NCBI GenBank assembly: GCA_022266195.1
Contig: WHVY01000001.1
Location: forward strand, 18,414,001 to 18,478,000
Origin: Tetranychus cinnabarinus
Taxonomy: Eukaryota > Arthropoda > Arachnida > Trombidiformes > Tetranychidae
DNA length: 64,000 nucleotides
Reading direction: 5' to 3'
Under the pieces are notes generated by a model. The model saw nothing but the letters and a program-made list of their open reading frames with translations. It was not told the origin of the DNA and made no database searches. The translations under genes and the position numbers were made by a program. Below, one piece after another: positions 20,047-31,000 of the stretch. Within the stretch, counting starts at the first letter, position 1. The number at the start of each line of letters is the position of its first letter.

Positions 20047-20432
20047 TTTCCAACCTTCAACTTTCTGCATTTATCATGATTAGATGAGTGAATGTTACTC
20101 ATATGTTTATTTCATTTGCTTTAAAGTAAATGTCATTAAGTTTTTATTTAAATTTTATTAATCTTTGTCTTTAGTCATCAATTGAGCATATTGTGTTAAA
20201 ATGTCACATTTGTGTGAATGCATATTCGATTAACCATTTCAATTTCATTGAAAGAATAAATTTTTCAAGTTTTCAATTTGTTGAAGCAAATGAGTCAACA
20301 AAAATGCCTAGCCAGACTAGGCAACAGTATAAAAGATGGATATTTTTATTGAAACGATATTAGTTTAAAATTAACTTTTACTTACGACTTGTGAGTTATT
20401 TTGTTCATTGTGATCAATCGAGAAAATTTAAA
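20047..20432 (+). promoter_or_regulatory. Conserved micropeptide promoter (copy 2)
   Basis: About 390 bp conserved with 21120-21509, 23783-24172 and, less strictly, 34130-34560. Features in order: TGCTTTAAAGTAAATGTCATTA; a TGAGTCA AP-1-like site at about 20291; a near-palindrome TGCCTAGCCAGACTAGGCA; TATAAAAG at 20328-20335; then a 5'UTR of about 75 bp. Conservation across copies exceeds that of surrounding non-coding DNA. Confidence 0.7.
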
Positions 20433-20558
20433 ATGAAATCGTCGAGACTTGTCATCTTCTTCATTGGTCTTATTGCCTCGCTAGCTCTTGTTTCAGCTCA
20501 TAATATTACCTATGCAAATGGGACTGTCCAACAAATCCATTGTTTCGGAGCACAGTAA
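20433..20558 (+). CDS. Secreted single-cysteine micropeptide, copy 2
   Basis: Codes 41 residues: signal peptide (ending LALVSA) plus HNITYANGTVQQIHCFGAQ. The full promoter block and TATA box are present. After the stop the 3' flank matches copy 1 for only about 25 bases (to AAGCTTCTCA) and then switches to the 20583 repeat, so its original polyA region was lost in the rearrangement. There is one Asn-Ile-Thr glycosylation sequon at the mature start. Family unknown. Confidence 0.65.
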   Translation: MKSSRLVIFFIGLIASLALVSAHNITYANGTVQQIHCFGAQ

Positions 20559-20582
20559 ATGGAACAACACAAAAAGCTTCTC

Positions 20583-21590
20583 ATACTATTATATTATAAT
20601 ATTTAAATACGCAAGATTTAATAATTGGATTGGCGTTTTTCTTGAAAGCAGGCGAAGTTTCAATACCAAACCAGCCACCAAAGTTTTCCCAGAATTTAAG
20701 CAACTTTTTTTATATTATATTATGAATATTTGGCTCAATTTTTTTCGAAAAAATTGATAGTCTGCACAGATATCCGGCTATTCAGTTATTTCAATCGTTC
20801 CCACATTAATGGGATAGGATTATTGTTTCAAATTTTGCAGCCTTACTTATCAACAACCCTTTAGTTATTCATTCAGTAGTTAAGTCAGGGCTTTGACACT
20901 GTGTAATTTTTTTAGATCAATGATTTAAAATAAAATCATATTCACTGGTGAAAATGATGGGTAAAATAAATGGACCTTTTTGAAATCAGGCAAAATGTGT
21001 TGACCAGACACGAAATTTGTGGAAATTCACTGAGTAATTGAAGTCATTGAAAAACAACTTAACCTAAAAATGATGATTTATTATCAAATATTTCGATTAT
21101 TTATTTATCGACAACTGAATCAAGTTTACATTCGCGCTTTTTCAACCTTCAACTTCCCGACTTGATTAAATTTTACTCATATGATTATTTCATTTGCTTT
21201 AAAGTAAATGTCATTAAGTTTTTATTTAAATTTATTAATCTTTGTCTTTAGTCATCAATTGAGCATATTGTGTTAAAATGTCACATTTCTGTCAATGCAT
21301 ATTCGATCAACCATTTCAATTTCATTGAAAGAATAAATTTTTCAAGTTTTCAATTTGTTGAAGCAAATGAGTCAACAAAAATGCCTAGCCAGACTTGGCA
21401 ACAGTATAAAAGATGGATATTTTTATTGAAACGATATTAGTTTAAAATTAACTTTTACTTACGACTTGTGAGTTATTTTGTTCATTGTGATCAATCGAGA
21501 AAATTTAAAATGAAATCGTCGAGACTTTTCATCTTCTTCATTGGTCTTATTGCCTCGCTAGCTCTTGTTTCAGCTCATAATATTACCGAT
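20583..21590 (+). repeat. Duplicated block, left member
   Basis: 20583-21509 and on into the leader of copy 3 is almost identical to 23246 onward (offset 2663). It carries the spacer, promoter and leader of a micropeptide gene. The two blocks diverge inside the mature-peptide coding part. Confidence 0.85.
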
Positions 21591-21632
21591 GCAAATGGTA
21601 AAATTATCATAATGAAATGCGCTGGAGGTTAA
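21510..21632 (+). CDS. Secreted single-cysteine micropeptide, copy 3 (variant mature peptide)
   Basis: Codes 40 residues. The signal peptide is identical to copy 1, but the mature peptide reads HNITDANGKIIIMKCAGG. Its last ten residues differ from copies 1, 2 and 4 and resemble copy 5 (KCAG ending). The promoter block has TATAAAAG at 21405-21412, and AATAAA lies at 21762. The split between a conserved leader and a swapped C-terminus suggests gene conversion or recombination within the family. Confidence 0.7.
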   Translation: MKSSRLFIFFIGLIASLALVSAHNITDANGKIIIMKCAGG

Positions 21633-23245
21633 GGATCAGAGTGAACGAAATACAACAGAACGCTCTATATAACTGGAAAAGCGAATGCTTATTAATAATG
21701 TAATAAATAATGTAAAAGCGTATAAATATGTTTTTGCAAAAAATGGCTATCCTTTGATCTGAATAAAGTTTATGTGAACCATTTTAATTATAATAATGAT
21801 AAAAATTTTACACTTATTTCATTCCCATTCGAATTCTTGTTTTTATTATTAACGAACGCACTCGCGATCATGATTGATGGCAAAATATTTTTTATTGAGT
21901 AAAAATCATTCATCAACATTCTAGACTATTAAAAATTACAAAAACCAATATCAAATGACACAACATTCTGAAATAAGATGTTAATTTGTTGGTTTACAAG
22001 ATGACAAAATTAATGTCAACTAAGTTTTAACTTTGAAGACTATTTCATCAGTAGCTGAAGGCCGTTTTTATGTTCATTTAAATTTATCATAGCTTGTCTC
22101 TCTGACAATGCTTTAGAATTCAGATTCTGTTTTTTCTTTCACCCTATTAGAACATGCCATTCTCAGGTAACTGAATTTCTTAGAGCTTAAACGCGAGCTT
22201 TAAAATTTTGGTTGTAAAATTTCTTTCGTACTTTTAGCCACTATTTTGGCACAAAAATGATTGATCGTAAATTTCAGTTACTCGAGTAAGATATAATATA
22301 AACCCATATCGAAAAGCCCTGAATGGTCAATGTTAAATAATCGTGAGAAATCTAAACGTTGTAATCTTCAGCTTTTGCTTTTGTAAATTCATTATGAATT
22401 TACCTTTCTTTAAACATAAATTTTCGTTCGTGTTGATAGTTGATTCCATTTGCACAATTCCCAGTCCAATCAAAATAGACGCATAAAAGAAAATTCAGCG
22501 CACGAATTGAAGCGTTTTTCTTTATACATGCTTAATTATCTTTATATATCTTCATCGTACATATTTTTTGTCTTGCCTCTTCGCGTCTCTTGCGTTTAAC
22601 GCAAAAATTTCCATCTACACAAAAGTAACAATGTCAGCTTCCACAAATTTAAACAAGTTTTTTTAAACTAACCACTAGCTCAGTTGTTAAAGAGTTGGCA
22701 AGTTGAATGAGTGAATAATGGGTCGGGTCTTGGTTAGAGTTTCTTTTTGGGGAATTCAAATTGAATCGAGCGTGTAGCGCACATAAATTTTAATAAACGC
22801 AAAAGCTGCGCCTTATTCGATCAATTCTCTTACTGCTCATTCTGGCGTATATGCCTACATCGACTGGGTTAACAGATTTCTCCGGTCAAGTTCAAAATTT
22901 GAATTTACATCTCACTTTGTGCATTTGAAGCAACAGATATTTCATCAAACTCTCTAATCTTGCTAGAAAGACAAAGTTTTACATAGAATTCTGGTCCAAC
23001 AATGAACTTTCAAACTTTACTAACAAACCCATTTTCCTCCCGCACTCAATTTTATTAGATTCCGATCGTGCATTTTTTCCCTCAACCTCTATTTTCATGA
23101 ACTTGCCAGAGATCTAAATTCTGAGGTTTTCCTATTTTTGGTTGATGTTGAATTATTAAAGGGTTGTTGATAAGTGGGGTTGCAATTTTCAATCAACAAT
23201 TAGACACACAAATATTTTATATAAAATTTTTCAAAATTTCAGGAT
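21633..23245. other. Spacer inside the micropeptide cluster, no protein gene
   Basis: Holds a possible tRNA-derived repeat at 22668-22737. A stretch at about 21850-22270 shares weak landmarks with 57030-57420 (GATCATGA-TGAT, and GATTCTG-TTTTTTC followed by TTCTCAGGTA-CTGAATT). No long ORF or splice pattern seen. Confidence 0.45.
22668..22737 (+). repeat. Possible tRNA-derived SINE head / pseudo-tRNA
   Basis: A 70-base stretch with outer ends CTAACCA and TGGTTAG that pair perfectly like an acceptor stem. An A-box-like TAGCTCAGTTGTTAAAGAG allows a D arm (GCTC/GAGT), and a degenerate B-box GGGTCGGGTCT is present. The T arm does not pair well and no clean anticodon arm is evident, so it is not a functional tRNA. 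It could be a tRNA-derived repeat. Confidence 0.3.
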
Positions 23246-24172
23246 ATACTATTATATTATAATATTTAAATACGCAAGATTTAATAATTGGATTGGCGTT
23301 TTTCTTGAAAGCAGGCGAAGTTTCAATACCAAACCAGCCACCAAAGTTTTCCCAGAATTTAAGCAACTTTTTTTATATTATATTATGAATATTTGGCTCA
23401 ATTTTTTTCGAAAAAATTGATAGTCTGCACAGATATCCGGCTATTCAGTTATTTCAATCGTTCCCACATTAATGGGATAGGATTATTGTTTCAAATTTTG
23501 CAGCCTTACTTATCAACAACCCTTTAGTTATTCATTCAGTAGTTAAGTCAGGGCTTTGACACTGTGTAATTTTTTTAGATCAATGATTTAAAATAAAATC
23601 ATATTCACTGGTGAAAATGATGGGTAAAATAAATGGACCTTTTTGAAATCAGGCAAAATGTGTTGACCAGACACGAAATTTGTGGAAATTCACTGAGTAA
23701 TTGAAGTCATTGAAAAACAACTTAACCTAAAAATGATGATTTATTATCAAATATTTCGATTATTTATTTATCGACAACTGAATCAAGTTTACATTCGCGC
23801 TTTTTCAACCTTCAACTTCCCGACTTGATTAAATTTTACTCATATGATTATTTCATTTGCTTTAAAGTAAATGTCATTAAGTTTTTATTTAAATTTATTA
23901 ATCTTTGTCTTTAGTCATCAATTGAGCATATTGTGTTAAAATGTCACATTTCTGTCAATGCATATTCGATCAACCATTTCAATTTCATTGAAAGAATAAA
24001 TTTTTCAAGTTTTCAATTTGTTGAAGCAAATGAGTCAACAAAAATGCCTAGCCAGACTTGGCAACAGTATAAAAGATGGATATTTTTATTGAAACGATAT
24101 TAGTTTAAAATTAACTTTTACTTACGACTTGTGAGTTATTTTGTTCATTGTGATCAATCGAGAAAAGTTAAA
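23246..24172 (+). repeat. Duplicated block, right member (with promoter of copy 4)
   Basis: Near-identical copy of 20583-21509. It includes the promoter block with the TGAGTCA site and TATAAAAG at 24068-24075 for micropeptide copy 4. Confidence 0.85.
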
Positions 24173-24298
24173 ATGAAATCGTCGAGACTTGTCATCTTCT
24201 TCATTGGTCTTATTGCCTCGCTAGCTCTCGTTTCAGCTCATAATATTACCTATGCAAATGGGACTGTCCAACAAATCCACTGTTTCGGAGCACAGTAA
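24173..24298 (+). CDS. Secreted single-cysteine micropeptide, copy 4
   Basis: 41 residues. The mature peptide HNITYANGTVQQIHCFGAQ is identical to copies 1 and 2, after a leader that differs by a single Phe-to-Val change (MKSSRLVIFF). Full promoter upstream and AATAAA at 24417 downstream make this the most complete member of the HCFGAQ type. Identical mature peptides in three copies mean very recent duplication or ongoing conversion. Confidence 0.7.
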   Translation: MKSSRLVIFFIGLIASLALVSAHNITYANGTVQQIHCFGAQ

Positions 24299-25014
24299 AT
24301 GGAACAACACAAAAAGCTTCTCATGGCGGGAAAAGTGACAGTTTATTGATACAATACTATAATTTATAACAACATAATAGATTGTATGTAGAAAAAATCA
24401 ATACAATTTTGATGCTAATAAAGGTTATTTGAACCATTTTAACTCCACGAAAATTCCTCACTCATTTCATTTCCATTCAAACCTTTTCTATTCCTAACCT
24501 CTTTAGCTCATCTTCTCTTCTTTCCGATAATGAAATACAATGACTACAATACAGACGACAATTAATAGGAAAAATTCAAGCTTCGAGCTTTAAAAAGAAA
24601 TCCTATTCATTCAATTAAAATGAATCGATCAAATTGATTTCTTAGTACCAGTATCCAAGATTGTATCACTACTCAGTATTGATACCAAACTATTCTGCTA
24701 TTGAATAGCAGTTTTTTGTTGTATCAATGATGGACTCGTATTTCCCTAGATGTCATTACTGTTATCATTCATGTTTCATGTTGCATTTGATGAAAGTTGA
24801 GTGAGCGCATTTACTTCATCTACTATCGAGTATGAAGTTGAATACAAACTCTTGGAGGAATAACTGGAATCATGTTTATTTCGTGCATTGTGCTAGAGGA
24901 AAACGATTAAAAATTAATCACATTCATCAACTTCATCACACTTTTAAACAAAAAGTTATGCTGCATCATGATTTCAGTTTCATGGTCAGTGTTTCATGTT
25001 AATGAGTGTAAAAA
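24299..25014. other. 3' flank of micropeptide copy 4 and upstream region of the sidestep-like gene
   Basis: 24530-24660 shares sequence with 34920-35040 downstream of copy 5 (for example CGACTAAAATGGATCG-like and GATTTCTTA). Copy 5 therefore moved together with its 3' flank. 24700-25014 should contain the promoter of the adhesion gene; no clear core element recognised. Confidence 0.4.
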
Positions 25015-28000
25015 ATGATGCCCACTATTGGCATACTTTTAGTCAACTTTATTGGCCTTGTTTCCTCACAAAGTTTGTACCAATTTGGTAAGTTTTTGTG
25101 CAACCTTTTGACGAAATGCAAAAATTGTTTCTTTGTAAAGCCAACAAACAAAATCATCTTTTCATTATCTTTCCAATCAAAGGTAATATTGAATACAAAA
25201 TCCCTGAAGGTTCAGTGGCAAGATTACCTTGTAATATTACTCCCGCTTGGAGGGAAGATAAAATTTTACTAATAATGTGGTATCGAGAAGATACAGCAAC
25301 TCCAATATACACAATTGATTCTCGTGTAACCTCACTCATGGATGCTCCACACTTTATAAGTGATTATCTACAAGATCGAGTTAAATTTCAACTGACTGAA
25401 CCAATTTCTTACCTGACCATTGAACCAATCAAAAGGATAGACAATGGAGTATATCGATGTCGAGTCGACTTTCGTCAGGCTCGAACGATGAACAAGATTA
25501 TTTTACTCCAAGTAATTGGTGAGTAAACAGAATCCACACAATAATCAAATTTCACTGAGAAATTGTTCAGTTGAAATGAGAAATCATTTTTCCATTTTAC
25601 TCTTTCAACTTGCATGGCATTTCATTCACACAATCCATTGATTTTCACCAAATCCTCAAGTCAAGTAGCTAATAACAGTTGATCATGTAAATTCATGGAA
25701 AATGTTTAATCAATGATGACATTAGTAGAATTGTCAGGTCAACAAATTTTGCGAAAAAAACTTTACGTTAACCTGCAGTGTTTCAACTGAATAAAATTGT
25801 TAACAATAATTCATTTAGCATTCATTAATTTACTCTCATTTCACATAATTAATCACATTACTCTTAATTTGATAGTCAATTCAATAAAGGCAATAAAAGT
25901 AGTTTTTTTTTGTTTTTGGTTAACTCAATCAATAATGTTGCTAAATGAAGACTAAAATGTAAATCAAAAGTTCAAAATTATGCATTCAGAATTTGGTTTT
26001 TCCATTTTTTCTCAGTAAAAATTATTCTTTAAATTATTGCAGTTAGACAATTCGTTTTATTGATGAACTTTTTACTCTTTACTTTATCAAAATATGGTTC
26101 TCGGCGAATTAATAAAACCATTTATTGCTCCAACAAATCGATAATTGCATTAAATTGCAAGACAATAATCATTCATTTACCATTGTCAGTTAGTCAAAAG
26201 AAGTCAATGAATAAGCGTTTTTTTTCGTAGTTTAACTACGATAAAGATTGATGAGATGAAATGGCACACGAATCAACCTTTTTTTTCATGATAATATCAA
26301 GTTATTGAAGCTCTTGAAAATGCCATTTTTATGACTCTTTTGCTGTTACATTAATATGATTCTCATCAGTTTCATATCATATTAGCCAAAGTTAATAATT
26401 TATTCTCAATGAATCAACTCGAGTTGGTTAAGGGCTTGAAGAATAAAAGTCAAGTTGCTTCTCAATTTGGTCATCTAATGGTTCGCAAATGATGAAGTAA
26501 CTTCAACTCAAGTAAATTATTAATCGTGATGAGTGTGAAAGGGATAAATCAGAAAATGATGGTCATGTCGAAGTTCAAACTGGAAATGCGAGTTGAAGGA
26601 TGGTAAAATAACAAATGAATCATTCGATTATCATTTATGCCCTTGGTCAAGATTACTATGCAACTCGATATTTCTGATGCATAAAGATGGTAAAGCTAAA
26701 TGTACTTGACTTTTATCAACTCCACCTTGATAATTTGTTGGTTCACATAAACACATAATTACCTGCTATAATGATATTGATATTTTTACTCGTTAAATGA
26801 ATCACTTTTTAACCTTTTCACATTACGATCAATCTGTCCATTTTCTTTCAATTCTTTGCAAAACAGATTAAATTTCAATTGCAAAATCACTAAACCATCA
26901 AATTTCAATCGTCAAACAATTTATAAATTTTAAGCTTATAATGTGCAACAACCGTGACTTTTCTGTGCATGGCATAACATGTAAATGTATCATTTCAATG
27001 TTCTGATAATACTAGACTTTTGCTGTGATATTGCATATTTGATTTTTCTGTTCTGATAAACTGTGTGTCGAGATTTACTTATTTAGCTTGAATGTGATCT
27101 GATATGAATGATTCTCTTGTGAAGGTTTCAGAAAGAGTACATATTGTGTTTCTGTTTCAGCATTTAACAAATGAAAAAATGAACTTGCAAATCTCGATAG
27201 AAAAGCATACAAATTTTTAAGAAAAAAGCTATGAAATGCCGAAATCGAGAAGGTTGACTTTTGGTGGCAGATACCCCTTTAGATTCCACAGATCAGGCAT
27301 ATCTCAATAACTTAAAATTTTCAAAATTTTCGTAACAAACTTAGCCAAATTAGAACTCGCAAAACTGGTGATCATCTTAAATAGAGTCGTCAAATCTTAT
27401 GACTTGAGAATTAACAAACAAAGCACATTACCGTAGCGTAAATTCAACACATCTAAAGTTCAATTAGCGAAAGTTAAATCGATTGAAATATTTTGTACAG
27501 GGTGTTAGAAAATCAACTAGAGCTGTTTGAATGCAAATTGCTTGAAGAGGTTGCAGGGGTCAAAGTTTTCAACGGTCATTCTCAATAGCCGAAGGTCAAA
27601 CTTAGATGGCAGCACTATCGCTGATTTCCGTTTCCGCTTTTTAACGGCTGTATTCAAAAATTTGTAAAATTTCTACCTTTTACTTTGAACCTGTTTTTCG
27701 ACTATTTCTAGTTTGATTTTTACTCTGATTTTTTCGTGTACGATAGCAAGACTATCCACCTCAAAAACGCCGAAGAGTTTGTGTTCATCTCCAACAGAAA
27801 AATTATTGTTTTTAGAGTTTTTCCTAAAAAGTGCCAAAGCCATGTCAACAAGAATTCCTGCCAATCAAAGGCTGTTCATCGTGTGTCACTATGGGGTAAC
27901 CAGAAATGCTGCTGAAGTGCAAAGGCGTTTAAGTAAACAATGGCCGAATGCTACAGTCCCTCATGCGACTAGCATAGTTAACTTATGGGAAAAATTTGAG

Positions 28001-31000
28001 AGAACGGGCTCAATCAAAGATGATCTTGCCGGTAACGTTGGTCGGCCTGCGACAGCATTTACACCCGAAAATACCGAAAAGGTCAAAGAGTATTTCCGCA
28101 AGAAGAGCAAACCTACCATCAGAAAATGTGCTGCTGAGCTCAACGTGAACGTACAGACAGTATGGCGAATTCTTCATGAGAATCTCAGGTTCAAAGCGTA
28201 CAAAATAACAGTTGTTCAGCTGTTGAAAGAGCATGATAAGATGCGCCGCATTGAATTTGCCCAGAAAATGTTGCAAAAGATGGATGGTCATGAGATAGAC
28301 CCTAAAAAAATTTGGTTTACCGATGAATGCCATGTTTATCTCCATGGGGCAGTAAACAAACAAAATTACAGAATTTGGGGATCGAGTAACCCTTACGAGA
28401 AGGTTGAAAGACCACTGCATCCGGAATATGTCACAGTTTGGATGGGTATCAGCGCACAAGGTTATATCGGACCTTATTTCTTTGACTCGACAGTAACAGG
28501 AAATGCATATAACCAAATGCTTGAACGAGAAATTTTGCCAACATTACGTAGCAAGAATCAGGTTGGTGGATATTGGTGGCAACAGAACGGCGCAACAGCG
28601 CACAGAACAAGAGACGTGAAAAATACAGTGCGAGGCTACTTTCAGGACCGAATTATTGGATTAGGCTTCGAAACGGAAGATGGACAAGAAATCACGTGGC
28701 CACCCTACAGCCCTGACTTAAATCCATGCGATTTTTTTCTATGGGGTGCTATGAAAGACCACATCTTTCGTCAGGCACCAAAAACCTTGAATCAAATCAA
28801 AAACCTCATTAAAAACTACGCTGAAAGTTTAACACAAGGGACAGTCGAGCGAGTGATGGATAACTTTGTTGAGCGCCTTCGCTTAGTAGACCAAATGGAT
28901 GGTAACCATTTTGAAAACATTGTCTAAGAATTTTGTATCCCTCAGCTACAATATGCAAAAAAAATTTTCAAAATAAACAGAAATTTGCGAAAGATATAAG
29001 CGTTCAAACAGCTCTAGTTGATTTTCTAACACCCAGTATTTACGTCCATCCAAGAACAATTATCCCATATCAGAATTTCAAAGGTAGCCTAATTCAAAAT
29101 TGCGGACAAAAATCTCTGAAGTCAGAAAACTTGCAAAGAGGAAAAAAGATGAACAAAAGAAGCCTTTATTATTCCATAAAAGACCCTAAATGTAACCACT
29201 TTTTGATCGGACAAGAGCGACTCTCTTGGATTGAAAAGTAACTCCCTAACGGCCTAATCCAACGTCACTTGTGATGTTACTTGAAATGTGGAGTTATGAA
29301 GATTGTGGTCATAAAAATAATGATGATAATGATGAGGGTTTAATGTGGTGATGATATTGATATCACCATGAAGTTTTGCACCTCCTTTTCAAAGGGGCCC
29401 TTGTTCGAAATTCTGGAAAAAATCTCTGAACTCAGAAAGTTTGCTGACCGTTTCAGTTACTAAACTTCAATTTTGTTTGCATTAATTGATGATTTTCCTT
29501 TCATCATTTCAGTTACGTTTTGTCTTTGTACGATTTATTTGCAAAGACTGTTCAGGACTAGAAATGTTGTACAGAATATTTAGTTTCCGGTTCAAGATTA
29601 TTCAGTTGAACAGTTGAATTCAATGAAAATCATTTATAACTTTGTATTAACATCGATTAGTGACCAAATAAACCCAATTCTATACCAAAGAATATTGATT
29701 TTGTCTTTTAATAACAAAAACCCTTTCCTCACCATCATAACATTATTCAATTCTCAACTTTTCTTTGCTCTTCCTTCTTCCCATTCCCTCCCACGAACCT
29801 CATGTTTTCAAATTAACCTCAAACATTTGATAAGTTAAACCTTGAATCCACCTTTTCTCATTAATAACATCATTAAATGATTAACATTGTTTTTTCTCCT
29901 TTTCACCCAGTTCCGGTCACTTCAATTGAAATTCATGACTCAAATGGTAATGAGATAAAAGACATTGCTGGACCATATAATGAAGACGATGCCATCAACA
30001 TTACCTGTAAGGTTATCGGAGGTAAGAATGGAAAAACATTTTTTTCTCTCTTCATCTCTTTCCATGTGTTGCATTGAACATTATCAACTGTTCAAATATC
30101 ATTAATCATGAGAAATCATTACATGAATTTGAACCAATTTTCCATGTCTACCCTTATCGACGACAAAAAGCATATCATCTGGGTTGTTAAACTTGATATT
30201 CGAGCACAATTTAGAATCATATTCAATAATGAAATGATGAAAAGAAGAAAAGTTTCAATTCTTTCCTTTTACAGTTTCCATGTTTTGCAACATGAAAAGA
30301 AACTTTATCAACCTTTTTGCGTTCTCAAATGAAATGCAATAAACTCATGGTATAACCTCATTAACTTAACCTTTTTGCTTTACCTTTTTTATTTGCATTA
30401 AAAACTTCTGCTTCTTTTTGAATTCAGTTTTGCTCTTCATTTGACTTTCTCATGAATTGCTTGTTATGATGATGTTGAACGACTTCAGAGAAGAGTGAAG
30501 AGAAGAAAAAATTGAACCTTTTTTTTGCTCTCTTCTATTGCTTCCATTCAGTATTGAAGGATATTCAATAAGGCTCAATGAGACTTTTGATGAACACGAG
30601 AAATACATATTTGTTAGGAATTCAGTTTTTCACATTCAAATGATACTCAATAAATCACTCAACATTACTTGACGAAAGCTTAAAACTTGAACACTTTACA
30701 TTTGCTCTGCAAAAAAGGTTGACATGTTTTTTCAGTTTCTTGAGACTAGTTTGTTACCTGTTCATGAACTGATAAGTCAGATAGCATTGCAGATACAAAA
30801 TGTTCATTGTAGTGTCAAGAGTTTTTTCTTCTGATAACAATTGCCATGAATGAAGAGAGAATCATTCAACAATGAATTTAAAGTGATAATTTTTCATTTC
30901 ATTTGCATTTCTGTTGTCTTCACACTTTTGTCGTTTGAATAGGTTCAATTCGAGTGCATGATAAACTTGTTGATTAGAAATATTCAACTTTGAGTTTAAA

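Noticed and set aside
27713..27841. Longer transposase start 43 codons upstream of ATG 27842
   Set aside because: The first codon there is not ATG, and the family N-terminus (MSTRIPANQR-like) fits the ATG at 27842.
28010..28516. 168-codon minus-strand ORF across the mariner transposase
   Set aside because: Antisense shadow of the transposase coding frame.
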